64,000 nucleotides of DNA from an uncultured Clostridia bacterium. GTDB taxonomy: Bacteria; Bacillota; Clostridia; TANB77; CAG-508. This document shows, piece after piece, positions 1-9,560 of this stretch; position 1 is the first letter of the stretch; every line of letters starts with the position of its first letter. The notes below the pieces were generated by a model. The model did not search any database. It was not told where the DNA came from and saw nothing but the letters and a program-made list of their open reading frames with translations. The position numbers and the translations under genes were made by a program. Location: positions 1 to 64,000 of the forward strand of contig CALXFH010000007.1 in assembly GCA_944387555.1 (NCBI GenBank). The letters are read 5' to 3'.

Positions 1-131
1 GTTTCATTATTATTACAGACCTTGTAATATTCTGTGGATAACTATTTTTACTTTTCATCTAGTCTGAACAGTAACCATTTTATCTTCAGTTTATTCCTAT
101 TTTTAAATTTTTATATTCATTTGTTATTATT

Positions 132-728
132 TTATTTAGCTTTCATATATTTTTTAGCGCCTTTTAAATAATCTACTCCAGAGAATATTGTTGCAATTAC
201 TTGTATTATCATCATAATTGTTACTATTAAGTTTAATACTAAGTCTCCACCTTGTAATGTTCCTGAAAAACATTCTCCAAATGCATTTAAATCTAAAAAT
301 GCTAAAACAATTGCTATCATTTGAGTTAATGTTTTTAGTTTTCCCCATTTAGATGCTGCAATTACTTCTCCACCTTGTTCTACTGCAATTAGTCTATATC
401 CTGACACTACAAATTCTCTTGCTAATACTATAATTGGTATCCAAGCAGGTAATTTTTGCATTTCTACTAACATCATCATTGCTGCTAATACTAATATTTT
501 ATCAGCTAAAGGGTCTAAGAATTTACCAAATGCAGTTACTTGATGATTCTTTCTTGCTAAATAACCATCTAGTTTATCTGTTAAAGAGGCTATTATAAAT
601 ATAATATCTATTATAATCCATTCTATTGGTATTCCTAAAACTTTTCCTTCTATTCCAAAAAACGGAATTATTACCATTATTGGTACTAAAATTATTCTAA
701 ATATGGTTAACTTGTTTGGTAAATTCAT
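132..728 (-). CDS. pgsA: CDP-diacylglycerol--glycerol-3-phosphate 3-phosphatidyltransferase
   Basis: This membrane enzyme makes phosphatidylglycerol phosphate from CDP-diacylglycerol and glycerol 3-phosphate, the committed step to phosphatidylglycerol and cardiolipin. The 198-residue protein is mostly hydrophobic. It carries the full CDP-alcohol phosphotransferase signature DGxxAR-x8-GxxxDxxxD at about residues 54-76 (DGYLAR, then GKFLDPLAD). The length is normal for PgsA. The ATG start follows a GAGGGG ribosome binding site. It lies 15 bp after ctpA and is probably the last gene of the ftsEX-M23-ctpA-pgsA run. Bases 1-131 downstream hold no gene I can support. Confidence 0.95.
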   Translation of the reverse strand: MNLPNKLTIFRIILVPIMVIIPFFGIEGKVLGIPIEWIIIDIIFIIASLTDKLDGYLARKNHQVTAFGKFLDPLADKILVLAAMMMLVEMQKLPAWIPIIVLAREFVVSGYRLIAVEQGGEVIAASKWGKLKTLTQMIAIVLAFLDLNAFGECFSGTLQGGDLVLNLIVTIMMIIQVIATIFSGVDYLKGAKKYMKAK

Positions 729-743
729 ATTAATCCCCTCACT

Positions 744-1961
744 TTAATTCCTATTTAATACTTCAATTGCTTTTTGTAATTGTGTATCTTGGCTTCTTTC
801 TACATTTAATACATTTGTTACTGTATCTGGTAATTCTACATTTTCATCTGGCTCTATACCTATTTTATTTATTTCAGTTCTATTTGGAGTTAAATATTTT
901 TCTGAAGTTATTTTTAATCCACTTCCATCTGGTAATGTAAGTAATTGTTGTATTACTCCTTTACCATATGTTTTTGTTCCTACTATTGTTGCTTTTCCAT
1001 GGTCTTTTAATGCTCCTGCAAGTATTTCTGAAGAACTTGCTGTATTTTCGTTTGTTAGCAATACTATTGGCATATTAATTATTGGATCATCAGTTGTTTT
1101 TTCTACTTCTTCATTATTATTTTTATCTACTTCATATAAAATAACTGAGTCTTTATCTAATATATAGTTTGCTATTTGTAAAGCCTCATCTACAATTCCT
1201 CCACCATTATTTCTTAAATCTATTATTAGTGAAGTAATTCCTTGATTTTGTAATTCTTCAAATTTAGCTTTAAACTCATCTGCTGTTCCTTCATCAAATG
1301 ATGAAAATTCTATATAACCAATATTTCCTTCTAATACTTCTCCCTCAACTGGATTTGTTCTTATATTTTCCCTTGTTAATTCAAAGTTTAATGTTTCATT
1401 ACCTCTTAAAACTTCTAATTTAACAGTTGTTCCTTCTTCTCCTTTTATTTTATTTGATGCTTCTGTCATTTGATCTCCTGAATAATTAACACCATCTACT
1501 GCTGTTATATAATCTCCTGGTTGAATTCCTGCTCTTTCTGCTGGACCTCCTTTTATTGGAGATAATACCATTATCCTGTTAGCATCTGTATCTTGTACCA
1601 TATATATTCCAACACCTACAAAATTTCCTGTTGTATCTGCCATATAGTCTGCCATGTCTTCTTTAGAGATATATTCTGTATATTCATCTCCTAAGCCTGC
1701 TACATATCCTTTTATTGCACCTTCTTTTAAATCTTCTTCATTGACATCTCCTAAATAATATTTATCTATTATTTTTCTATATCGGTCTAATGTATCTACT
1801 ATTTCTTCATTTTCTTTTGACTCTGCTACTAAACTTTTTCCAAAGCCATCATTTGTAAAATATTGATACATTCCAATTGATGTTAATAAAAAAGTTACAA
1901 ATGCAACTAAAATAACTAGCATCACTATTTTATAAGTCTTATACCTTTTTCCTTCTTCCAT
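744..1961 (-). CDS. ctpA: S41 family C-terminal processing peptidase with PDZ domain
   Basis: This is a serine protease of the CtpA/Prc type, anchored outside the membrane, that trims or degrades envelope proteins. The 405 residues show one N-terminal membrane segment (about 11-33), a PDZ domain (about 110-195, with GVGIY and the GGPAERAGIQPGD loop), and a tail-specific protease domain. The catalytic Ser is in TASSSE (about 309-311) and the Lys is in TYGKG (about 334). The start has a GGAGG site just upstream. It sits between the M23 hydrolases and pgsA. That setting suggests a role in cell-wall hydrolase turnover, though its substrates cannot be read from the sequence. Confidence 0.93.
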   Translation of the reverse strand: MEEGKRYKTYKIVMLVILVAFVTFLLTSIGMYQYFTNDGFGKSLVAESKENEEIVDTLDRYRKIIDKYYLGDVNEEDLKEGAIKGYVAGLGDEYTEYISKEDMADYMADTTGNFVGVGIYMVQDTDANRIMVLSPIKGGPAERAGIQPGDYITAVDGVNYSGDQMTEASNKIKGEEGTTVKLEVLRGNETLNFELTRENIRTNPVEGEVLEGNIGYIEFSSFDEGTADEFKAKFEELQNQGITSLIIDLRNNGGGIVDEALQIANYILDKDSVILYEVDKNNNEEVEKTTDDPIINMPIVLLTNENTASSSEILAGALKDHGKATIVGTKTYGKGVIQQLLTLPDGSGLKITSEKYLTPNRTEINKIGIEPDENVELPDTVTNVLNVERSQDTQLQKAIEVLNRN

Positions 1962-2002
1962 TTTTTAGCCTCCATTTTAAATTTTCCTTATGCTACCAAA
2001 GC

Positions 2003-2023
2003 TGGGCGGATATTTTCCGCCCA
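2003..2023 (-). terminator. GC-rich stem-loop between M23 gene and ctpA
   Basis: A perfect 7-bp stem (TGGGCGG / CCGCCCA) with a 7-base loop stands out in AT-rich DNA between the first M23 gene and ctpA. There is no clear T run after it on the minus strand. It may be an inefficient terminator, a processing site or an mRNA stabiliser that sets ctpA-pgsA expression. Confidence 0.5.
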
Positions 2024-2089
2024 TATAATTTACGTATTTAATTAATTATATGTTTTCTTATTTATTAAATTACAACAAAATCTTTTTGC

Positions 2090-3343
2090 TTAGAAATAAT
2101 TATTTGGGTTTACTCTAGAATCATCCCCATATTTTTTAGCTACGTAACTATAATTATATGGTGATTTTCTTACTTCAAAATGTAAATGTGGTCCTGATGA
2201 ATTTCCTGTACTTCCACTAAGCATTATTTGTTGTCCTTGTTTTACTGTTTGTCCTGGTGATACAGATATTGAACCTCGTGTTCCATGTCCATACCAAGTT
2301 TGTAATCCATTTGCATGTTGTATTACAACATATGTTCCATAACTTGTTGGCAAATCTTTTGTAGTCATTACAACTCCATCAGCTGCTGCATATACAGGCG
2401 TTCCTGAATCAACTGCATAATCTATTGCACCATGGAATTTTCCAGAAGAATAATATCCATTTGTAGAAATATAACTATAGCTTTTTATTGGTACTATAAA
2501 TATTCCTGATCCAGAACCTGTTGTTGTTCCTCCAGAATGTCCACCATTTTGTCCGCTACCGCCATTACCACTATTGCTATTATTACTATTGTTTGCCTGA
2601 TTCTTTAATGCATCTAATTGTGCTTTATATTTTTCTTGTGCTATTTTAATTTCATTTAATATTTGTTGATTATCTTTTTCTAATTGATCAATTTCTTCCT
2701 GTATATCTTGTTCTTCTGCTGATAACTCAGTTACTTTTTGACTTTTTTCATTTCTTGCTACTTCTAATTGTGCTGAGACACTTTCTTTTTGTGTTTTAGA
2801 ATTAGCTAATTCTGTTTTACTGTTTTCTAATTCTGTTTTTGCACTTTCAACTTCTTGTCTTTCTTCTTCTAGTCCATCTAAAAGTTCTGTATCTGCCTCT
2901 GCTAATTCTGATGCCAAATAAAATCCAGAAATCATATCAACAATATTGTCTGAAGAAGATAGCATTATATCTAAATATGTTGTATCTCCTGACTCTTGCA
3001 TTACGACTAGTCTTTCTTCGGCTAACTTTTTATTCTCATCATATTTTGCTTGTGCTTCATCTAACTTCTTTTGTGATTCTTCTATTTGAGTATTTAAATC
3101 ACTAATTTTAGTATCTAACTCATTAATTTGTGATTGGTAATTAGATATTTGACCATTTAAGTCATCCACTTCTTGTTGAGTATCTGACTTTTCTTCCTGC
3201 ACATTACCTTTTTGTTCTTTTAGTTCATCAATCTTATCATTATTTTTTTCTACTGTTTCATTTGTCGCAGCCATTGCAATTGTTTGTAATATCATAACCA
3301 GCACAATAACTATTCCGAGTATTTTTAAACCTATCTTTTTCAT
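2090..3343 (-). CDS. coiled-coil M23 (LytM) peptidoglycan endopeptidase, copy 1
   Basis: A secreted murein hydrolase with the layout of FtsEX-controlled EnvC/PcsB-like proteins. In order there are a signal peptide or membrane anchor (residues 1-26), a long charged coiled coil (about 30-245), a Gly/Ser/Asn linker (about 246-280), and an M23 domain (about 285-417). The zinc-binding HxxxD (HGAID) and HxH (HLHFEVR) motifs are intact, so the enzyme should be active, unlike E. coli EnvC. It has 417 residues. The start follows AGGAGGAACTT, the same leader as the next copy, so the pair arose by duplication. It is third of three tandem M23 genes downstream of ftsEX. Confidence 0.92.
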   Translation of the reverse strand: MKKIGLKILGIVIVLVMILQTIAMAATNETVEKNNDKIDELKEQKGNVQEEKSDTQQEVDDLNGQISNYQSQINELDTKISDLNTQIEESQKKLDEAQAKYDENKKLAEERLVVMQESGDTTYLDIMLSSSDNIVDMISGFYLASELAEADTELLDGLEEERQEVESAKTELENSKTELANSKTQKESVSAQLEVARNEKSQKVTELSAEEQDIQEEIDQLEKDNQQILNEIKIAQEKYKAQLDALKNQANNSNNSNSGNGGSGQNGGHSGGTTTGSGSGIFIVPIKSYSYISTNGYYSSGKFHGAIDYAVDSGTPVYAAADGVVMTTKDLPTSYGTYVVIQHANGLQTWYGHGTRGSISVSPGQTVKQGQQIMLSGSTGNSSGPHLHFEVRKSPYNYSYVAKKYGDDSRVNPNNYF

Positions 3344-3399
3344 AAGTTCCTCCTATAATTTTTACTAATGTACTTCATTTATAAGAAATAATTAATAAC

Positions 3400-4557
3400 T
3401 TAAGGTAAATATGGCATTGGATTTACACAACTTGAATATCCATAACCAGGTGTTCTAATTTCAAAATGTAAGTGTGCACCCGTTACATTTCCACTAGCTC
3501 CTGATAACATTATTTGTTGTCCTTTAGTTACTTTTTGTCCTTTACTTACATTAACACTTGATGCATGAGCATAAAAACTGTATACATTATTCCCGTGATA
3601 TATTTCTACGTAATTTCCATAAGCACTATTATATCCTGTATCAAATACTTGTCCATCTCCAACTGCATATACTGGTGTTCCTGATCCTACTGGGAAATCA
3701 ACTCCTGTATGGTATCCAGAACTCCAATATGGTCCAGAAACACCATATCCTGTTCCTATTCTATTATTTGATACTGGCCAACCAAATCCAAAAGAGCTTG
3801 TATCTGTATTGCTATTGTTTCCTCCAGAATTATTTTTATCATATTCTGCTTTCATTCTAGCAATTTCACTTTTAATACTTGCTTCATGGTCTACCAATTC
3901 ATCAATTTCTGCTTGAAGACTTTGTTCTTCTTCTGATAAACTTGCTACTTGTGCATTTTTTTCATTTTTTAAAGTTTGTAACTGAGCTGATGCACTTTCT
4001 TTGGTTGTTTTTGCATTATCTAATTCTGTTTTGTTATTTTCTAACTCTGTTTTAGCATTTTCAAGTTCTTGTCTTTCATTTTCTAATCCATCTAAAAGTT
4101 CTGTATCTGCTTCTGCTAATTCTGATGCTAAATAATAGCTAGAAATCATATCTGTTATGCTGGTAGAAGTAAGTATCATGTCCAAGTATGTTGTATCTCC
4201 AGATTCTTGCATTACAACTAATCTTTCTTCTGCCAATTTTTTATTTTCATCATATTTTGCTTGTGCTTCATCTACTTTTTCTTGAGATTCTTTTATTTTA
4301 GCATTTAAGTCATTTATCTGAGTGTCTAAATCATTTATTTGAGCTTGATAATTAGATATTTGTGTTGTTAACTCTTCAACTTGCGACATAGTTTCAGATT
4401 TTTGATTTTGAACATTCTCTAGTTCCTCTTTTTTATCTTCAATTTCATTACTTACATTGTTCAAATCCTCTTGAGAAACTGCCATTACACAATTAAATTG
4501 TAATACCATAATTGCTACTAAAACTACCCCTAATATTTTTAGTCCAATTTTTTTCAT
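3400..4557 (-). CDS. coiled-coil M23 (LytM) peptidoglycan endopeptidase, copy 2
   Basis: A paralogue of the neighbour at 2090-3343, 385 residues. The signal sequence is almost identical at the start (MKKIGLKILG), followed by a coiled coil (about 30-240), a short Asn/Ser linker, and an M23 domain with HTGVD and HLHFEIR, so the zinc ligands are kept. The region around EERLVVMQESGDTTYLD in the coiled coil is nearly invariant between copies, which points to a conserved contact surface, perhaps with FtsX. The domains differ more in the catalytic part, which suggests different cleavage preference or timing. The start follows AGGAGGAACTT. Confidence 0.92.
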   Translation of the reverse strand: MKKIGLKILGVVLVAIMVLQFNCVMAVSQEDLNNVSNEIEDKKEELENVQNQKSETMSQVEELTTQISNYQAQINDLDTQINDLNAKIKESQEKVDEAQAKYDENKKLAEERLVVMQESGDTTYLDMILTSTSITDMISSYYLASELAEADTELLDGLENERQELENAKTELENNKTELDNAKTTKESASAQLQTLKNEKNAQVASLSEEEQSLQAEIDELVDHEASIKSEIARMKAEYDKNNSGGNNSNTDTSSFGFGWPVSNNRIGTGYGVSGPYWSSGYHTGVDFPVGSGTPVYAVGDGQVFDTGYNSAYGNYVEIYHGNNVYSFYAHASSVNVSKGQKVTKGQQIMLSGASGNVTGAHLHFEIRTPGYGYSSCVNPMPYLP

Positions 4558-4585
4558 AAGTTCCTCCTACTTTCTTTTTTACTTT

Positions 4586-5821
4586 TTATTGGCTTGTTTC
4601 ATTATTTTGTGCTTCTTCATTTGTTTGCGTCTGTGGTACTAATCCATTTGTTATATATGGCATTGGGTCTGTTACAACACCATTTAGTCTTACTTCAAAA
4701 TGTGCATGTGCTCCTGTTGAATATCCTGTTGAACCTACTTTTAGTACTAGGTCACCCCTTTTTACTGTTTGTCCTACTTGAACTAAAATTTCTGATCCAT
4801 GTGCATATAATGTAGAAACTCCTCCACCATGGTCTATTATTACCATGTTTCCATATGCACTATTATAACTTGCTTTTGTGACTATTCCATCATTTGCTGC
4901 AATGAAATTTGCACCAATTGGGGCAACAATATCTACACCTGTATGTAACTTATAAACTCCTGTAATTGGATGAGTTCTCATTCCATATTTAGAACTTATT
5001 CTTGTATAACCAGGAACTGGCCATGCAAGTTCTCCTCCAATATACTGTGATGCTATACTTCCCTGTGCTAATTCTAATATTTCTTTATTTATTTCATCAT
5101 ATCTTGCATTATATTCATCTATTTGTGCTTGAATTGCCTTTTCTTGATCTGATAATTTAGATATGAAATTTTCTCTTACTGTTTTAGTATTTTCTAAAAT
5201 AGTAGCTGTTTTTGTTTGATTTGCTTTTATTGTTGCTAATTGTTCTCTATCTTGCTCTAATTTTTGTTTTGATAATTCTATCTCATCTTTTTTAGCTTGC
5301 ATATCATCTAATAAATCCATTTCATAACTTGCAAGCTCTGATATTAAGAAATAACTAGATAAGAATTCTGAAATATTTTTAGAGCTAAGTAAAACGTCTA
5401 AATACTCTACATCATTTGATTCTTGTACTTCAACCAAATAATTATCTAATAATTTTTTTTGTGAATCATAAGATTCTTGAGCACTATTTAGACTTGCTTC
5501 TACTTCATCTATTGAGCTCTGTAAATCTGTTATTTGTGTATTTAAATCATTTAGCTCCTGCTCTGATTCAGAAATCCTTTCATCTAATTTTTGTACTTGC
5601 TGTAAATTTTCTGATAAATCGTTTTGTACTCCCTCTAATTGTCCGCTTGCCTCATTCATTTGATTTTGAATTTCGTTTCTTTCATTTTGTAAATTTTCTA
5701 CTGCTGTATTGGTTGTATTATTTGTCTGGTTATTTTCTGTTTCATTTTCTGCATGTACATAAGGAAAAATACTAAATATCATCATTACAAAAGCTAAAAT
5801 TATAATTAAAAACTTTCGCAT
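4586..5821 (-). CDS. coiled-coil M23 (LytM) peptidoglycan endopeptidase, copy 3
   Basis: The most divergent of the three tandem hydrolases, 411 residues. It has a signal peptide (1-24), a Q/N/E-rich coiled coil (about 35-255), and an M23 domain with the classical HPITGVYKLHTGVD and HAHFEVRLNG motifs. A short acidic, Gln/Asn-rich tail ends the protein. It starts 11 bp after ftsX with an AAGGAG site, so it is the copy most tightly coupled to ftsEX and the best candidate for the main FtsEX partner. That FtsX activates it is inferred from gene order and architecture only. Confidence 0.92.
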   Translation of the reverse strand: MRKFLIIILAFVMMIFSIFPYVHAENETENNQTNNTTNTAVENLQNERNEIQNQMNEASGQLEGVQNDLSENLQQVQKLDERISESEQELNDLNTQITDLQSSIDEVEASLNSAQESYDSQKKLLDNYLVEVQESNDVEYLDVLLSSKNISEFLSSYFLISELASYEMDLLDDMQAKKDEIELSKQKLEQDREQLATIKANQTKTATILENTKTVRENFISKLSDQEKAIQAQIDEYNARYDEINKEILELAQGSIASQYIGGELAWPVPGYTRISSKYGMRTHPITGVYKLHTGVDIVAPIGANFIAANDGIVTKASYNSAYGNMVIIDHGGGVSTLYAHGSEILVQVGQTVKRGDLVLKVGSTGYSTGAHAHFEVRLNGVVTDPMPYITNGLVPQTQTNEEAQNNETSQ

Positions 5822-5831
5822 ATTTTCTCCT

Positions 5832-6740
5832 TTATACTTTTAAATATTTTCTCATTGAGATTACACTTCCAAGAACACCTATACCAATTCCTAGTAACAT
5901 ATAAACAAATATTATTGAGTTAAACATGTCACTAAAGCTAATTAGGTTCATGTTAATTAATTGCATAAACTCTGAACTTACTAATTTATCTGCTATAAAT
6001 GTATAAGCTCCTCCTACTATTACAATTGAAATTATACTTGCTAAAATTCCTATTATCATACCTTCTACAATAAAAGGCCATCTTATAAATCCATTTGTTG
6101 CTCCAACATATTTCATAATAGAAATTTCTTTTCTTCTTGCGTGTACAGTAAGTTTTATTGTATTTGCTATAATAAATATTGAAATTATAATTAATAAAGC
6201 TAAGATTACTCCTGTTACGATTTTAATTCCATTTGCTAAATTTATTAAAGTTGTTACAACTTCATCTTTGCTAGTAATTTTCTTTACTGCATCATATGTA
6301 TTAATTTGTTCTTGTACTTCTTTACTCTTTGTTAAATCTGTTAACGTTACTACATAAGAAGCAGTAAATATGTTATTTTCACCTTCGTATCCATCTAATA
6401 AATCTTGTCTATCTCCAAATCTTTCTTTCATTTGTTCTAATGCTTCATCTTTTGATACAAAGTCTACAGTACTTACTCCATCAATCGCTCTTATTTTTTC
6501 TCCTAATTCATCAATTTGCTCTTGTGTAGCATCATTTTTAACAAATACTTGTATTCCTTGTTCTGATTCTACTTCATCTACAAAGTGATTAATGTTTTCT
6601 CCTAAAATTAGAAATATTCCAAATATAATCATAGTAGCACACATAATCATAAGAGAAGCACCAGTTGATTTCTTATTTTTAAATACATTACTAAATCCTT
6701 CACCTATAAAATATCCTAATACGCTATATTTCATAATCAT
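5832..6740 (-). CDS. ftsX: cell division protein FtsX (ABC permease-like)
   Basis: FtsX forms a membrane complex with FtsE that controls peptidoglycan hydrolases at the division site or lateral wall. One membrane segment lies near the N terminus (about 25-45), followed by an extracellular loop (to about 165) and three more membrane segments in the C-terminal half, the usual FtsX plan and length (about 302 residues). The reading frame stays open for six further codons upstream. I prefer the ATG at 6740, which follows AAAGGCGG; the ATG at 6734 is also possible. The start overlaps the end of ftsE, so the two are translationally coupled. Confidence 0.94.
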   Translation of the reverse strand: MIMKYSVLGYFIGEGFSNVFKNKKSTGASLMIMCATMIIFGIFLILGENINHFVDEVESEQGIQVFVKNDATQEQIDELGEKIRAIDGVSTVDFVSKDEALEQMKERFGDRQDLLDGYEGENNIFTASYVVTLTDLTKSKEVQEQINTYDAVKKITSKDEVVTTLINLANGIKIVTGVILALLIIISIFIIANTIKLTVHARRKEISIMKYVGATNGFIRWPFIVEGMIIGILASIISIVIVGGAYTFIADKLVSSEFMQLINMNLISFSDMFNSIIFVYMLLGIGIGVLGSVISMRKYLKV

Positions 6741-7410
6741 AACCGCCTTTTTTATCATCTCTAACTATTTCGCCCTTGCGAATGTGTATTACTCTTTTTT
6801 TCATTTTGTTTACTATGTCTTTTGCATGAGTTGCAACAACTACTGTTGTTCCTCTCATGTTGATATCATTTAATAGATTCATTATATCCCATGCTGTATC
6901 TGGATCTAAGTTTCCTGTTGGTTCGTCTGCTATAAGCATTGAAGGATTATTTACTAATGCTCTTGCTAAAGCTACCCTTTGTTGTTCTCCTCCTGATAGT
7001 TCATTTGGATACATTTTAGCTTTTCCACTTAATCCTACAAGTGATAGTACCATTGGAACTTGTCTTCTTATATGTCTTGGCGTAGCTCTTACAATATACA
7101 TAGCATATGCTACATTATCATATACTGTTTTATCTGGTAAAAGCCTAAAATCTTGGAACACAACTCCCATACTTCTTCTTAAATATGGTATTCTATTTGG
7201 TTTTAAAAACGTTGTATCTTTTCCATTTATTATTATATTTCCTGATGTTGGTTCTTCTTCTTTTAATATTAGTTTAATAAGTGTTGATTTTCCACTTCCT
7301 GAAGAACCTACTAAAAACGCAAATTCACCTTTGTCTATAACAAAGTTCGCATTTTTAATAGCTTTAGTTCCTGTGTCATATATTTTTGTGACATTTCTAA
7401 ATTCTATCAT
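6724..7410 (-). CDS. ftsE: cell division ATP-binding protein FtsE
   Basis: The cytoplasmic ABC ATPase partner of FtsX. The 228 residues carry Walker A GSSGSGKST (35-43), Q-loop VFQDFRLL (85-91), signature LSGGEQQR (138-145), Walker B MLIADEPTG (158-166) and the H-loop VVVATH. The ATG follows AAGGAG. It is the first gene of the ftsEX-M23 cluster. The 289-bp gap upstream holds its promoter region and a repeat element. Confidence 0.96.
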   Translation of the reverse strand: MIEFRNVTKIYDTGTKAIKNANFVIDKGEFAFLVGSSGSGKSTLIKLILKEEEPTSGNIIINGKDTTFLKPNRIPYLRRSMGVVFQDFRLLPDKTVYDNVAYAMYIVRATPRHIRRQVPMVLSLVGLSGKAKMYPNELSGGEQQRVALARALVNNPSMLIADEPTGNLDPDTAWDIMNLLNDINMRGTTVVVATHAKDIVNKMKKRVIHIRKGEIVRDDKKGGYDYEI

Positions 7411-7621
7411 TTTGAACTACTCCTTACCTTTAGTTTTTTTATATGTTTTTTCGGCATAGTATTCTATCTTACTTTACTCTCTTATAATAACAATAAAGTT
7501 TGTTTTTTGCAATAGTTTTTTCTAAAAAATATGATAGAAAATGTTGGTTTTTCTCCTTCATTTTCTCTTTTTCGCCCTTTTTCTTTATTTTTCAAAATTT
7601 ACAAAAAATTCACAAAAATTT

Positions 7622-7717
7622 GGGACGTTTCCTTTTTCACATTTTTGCGCAATCTGGGACACATCTTAATATGATATGTCCCCAAATGCACATTTTTAGT
7701 TAAAAGGAAACGTCCCC
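7622..7717. repeat. intergenic nested inverted repeat, family A, copy 1
   Basis: A 96-bp element. The outer arms GGGACGTTTCC and GGAAACGTCCCC are inverted copies, and an inner pair GGGACACATC / GATATGTCCCC forms a second hairpin. The same design recurs at 59898-59995 and as a right half at 36207-36251. Its end overlaps the last codons of the transketolase C subunit. The doubled, inverted arrangement looks like a REPIN or MITE. No coding capacity is evident in the rest of 7411-7699. Confidence 0.85.
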
Positions 7718-8635
7718 GATTTTTTCTATTACTTCTTTTGCAGTTATTCCAAAATACTCCATTAATTTTTCTGCTTTTCCTGATTTTCCAAATGTATCAT
7801 GAACTCCTAATCTAATTAATTTTGTAGGATATTCATCTGTTAATACTTCAGATATAGCTGTTCCTAAACCTCCTATTATATTATGGTCTTCTATTGATAT
7901 TAATTTTTTAGTTTCTTTTGCACATTTTATAATAAGCTCTCTATCTATTGGTTTTATTGTATGAATATCTACTACTCTTATATTTACTCCTTTTTCTTCT
8001 AATATTTTTTTAGCAATTAAAGCTTGTTCTACTGTTACTCCTGTTGCAAATACTGTTGCATCTGTTCCTTCTCCTATTTGCACGCCTTTTCCTATTTCAA
8101 ATTTTTGGTTTTCATCATATATTTTAGCTGTCTTCATTCTAGCAAGTCTTAAATATACTGGACCATTAAATTTAGATATTTCTTTTACTGCCCATTTTGT
8201 CTGGGCATCATCACAAACAGACATTACAGTCATATTTGGCATTGTTCTCATCATTGAAATATCTTCTAACATTTGATGTGTTGCTCCATCTTCCCCAACA
8301 GTTACACCTGAGTGTGTTGCACATATTTTTACATTTAATTTTGGATAAGCTATGCTACATCTTATTTGGTCATAGCTTCTTCCTGTGGCAAATACTGCAA
8401 ATGTACTTACATATGGTATTTTTCCACAAGTTGCAAGTCCTGCTGCTGTTCCCATCATATTTGCTTCTGCTATTCCCATATCAAAAAATCTATCAGGAAA
8501 TTCTTTTGCAAACATATTTGTTTTGGTTGCTGTTGATACATCTGCATCTAAAACAACTATATTTTTATTTTCTTTTCCAAGCTCTACTAAAGCTTCTCCA
8601 TAACTTTCTCTTGTTGCTTTTTTTATCTCTTCCAT
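7700..8635 (-). CDS. transketolase, C-terminal (pyrimidine-binding) subunit
   Basis: One half of a split transketolase of the pentose phosphate pathway, about 311 residues. It contains the pyrimidine-binding and C-terminal domains (FDMGIAEANMMGTAAGLA, SGVTVGEDGATHQ, EDHNIIGGLG). The ATG follows GAGGTT, 14 bp after the N-terminal subunit, so the two form an operon. The odd point is the end. The last six codons (IGDVSF) and the stop are made by the family A repeat at 7622-7717, so the native C terminus was replaced by repeat-derived residues. Confidence 0.93.
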   Translation of the reverse strand: MEEIKKATRESYGEALVELGKENKNIVVLDADVSTATKTNMFAKEFPDRFFDMGIAEANMMGTAAGLATCGKIPYVSTFAVFATGRSYDQIRCSIAYPKLNVKICATHSGVTVGEDGATHQMLEDISMMRTMPNMTVMSVCDDAQTKWAVKEISKFNGPVYLRLARMKTAKIYDENQKFEIGKGVQIGEGTDATVFATGVTVEQALIAKKILEEKGVNIRVVDIHTIKPIDRELIIKCAKETKKLISIEDHNIIGGLGTAISEVLTDEYPTKLIRLGVHDTFGKSGKAEKLMEYFGITAKEVIEKIGDVSF

Positions 8636-8649
8636 ATTAAAACCTCACT

Positions 8650-9468
8650 TTATTTTAATTCTTCAATAGCAATTTTATATTGTTCTTCATTTGGTGCTTT
8701 TCCATGCCATTCTACCTTGTTTTCCATATATGATACACCTTTTCCTTTAATAGTTTTTGCAATTATACATACTGGCTTTTCTTTTACATTCATAGCTACT
8801 TCAAATGCGCTCATAATTTCTTCAATATTATGTCCATCTATATTTATTATTTGAAATCCAAAGCTTTTAAATTTTTCGTCTATTTTATCTAAGCCACCAA
8901 CTTCTTCTATTGTGCCATCTATTTGTAAATTATTATTATCTACAATGACACACAAATTATCTAGCTTGTATTTAGAAGCTGACATTGCCGCTTCCCAAAT
9001 CTCGCCTTCTTCTATTTCTCCATCTCCTAACACGCAATATACTCTATAATCTTTTTTATCCATCTTTCCTGCAAGTGCCATTCCTACTGCTGCTGACAAT
9101 CCTTGTCCAAGTGACCCTGTTGACATATCTACTCCTGGTACTTTTGTCATATCAGGATGTCCTTGAAGATTACTATCTATTTTTCTAAACCCTTCTAATT
9201 CAGAAACTTCAAAAAATCCTCTATTTGCTAGACAACTATATAATGCTGGTACACAATGTCCTTTTGATAATACAAATCTATCTCTATCTTCCCATTTAGG
9301 ATTTTTCTCATCTACTCGTAAAACATTAAAATACAATACTGTCATTATATCTGCAATAGAGAGTGATCCTCCTGGATGTCCAGACCCTGCTTTATATACT
9401 TGGTCAACAATTCCTCTTCTTATAACTTTTGCTTGTTTTTCTAATTCTTCTACACTTTCTAATTTCAA
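8650..9468 (-). CDS. transketolase, N-terminal (thiamine diphosphate-binding) subunit
   Basis: The partner of the downstream subunit. Together they transfer two-carbon units between sugar phosphates. It shows KAGSGHPGGSLS near the start and the ThDP/Mg motif GDGEIEEG ... NNNLQ about 30 residues apart. I place the start at the TTG at 9468, six bases after GAGGTGAG. An in-frame GTG at 9477 lies inside that ribosome binding site and is less likely. The length of about 272 residues is normal for the split form common in Clostridia and archaea. Confidence 0.93.
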   Translation of the reverse strand: MKLESVEELEKQAKVIRRGIVDQVYKAGSGHPGGSLSIADIMTVLYFNVLRVDEKNPKWEDRDRFVLSKGHCVPALYSCLANRGFFEVSELEGFRKIDSNLQGHPDMTKVPGVDMSTGSLGQGLSAAVGMALAGKMDKKDYRVYCVLGDGEIEEGEIWEAAMSASKYKLDNLCVIVDNNNLQIDGTIEEVGGLDKIDEKFKSFGFQIINIDGHNIEEIMSAFEVAMNVKEKPVCIIAKTIKGKGVSYMENKVEWHGKAPNEEQYKIAIEELK

Positions 9469-9560
9469 ATATCTCACCTCAAAACTAATATAACACAGAT
9501 TATATTTTTTTACTACTAATATTTAAAAATTTTCATTCTATTTTATATTTGTCCATCATA

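Noticed and set aside
1..131. Possible gene fragment at the left edge
   Set aside because: No open frame with coding character and no recognisable motif on either strand.
7500..7703. Plus-strand open frame of about 67 codons upstream of ftsE
   Set aside because: It runs through the family A repeat, is dominated by Phe/Leu/Ser from T-rich DNA and lacks a start signal.
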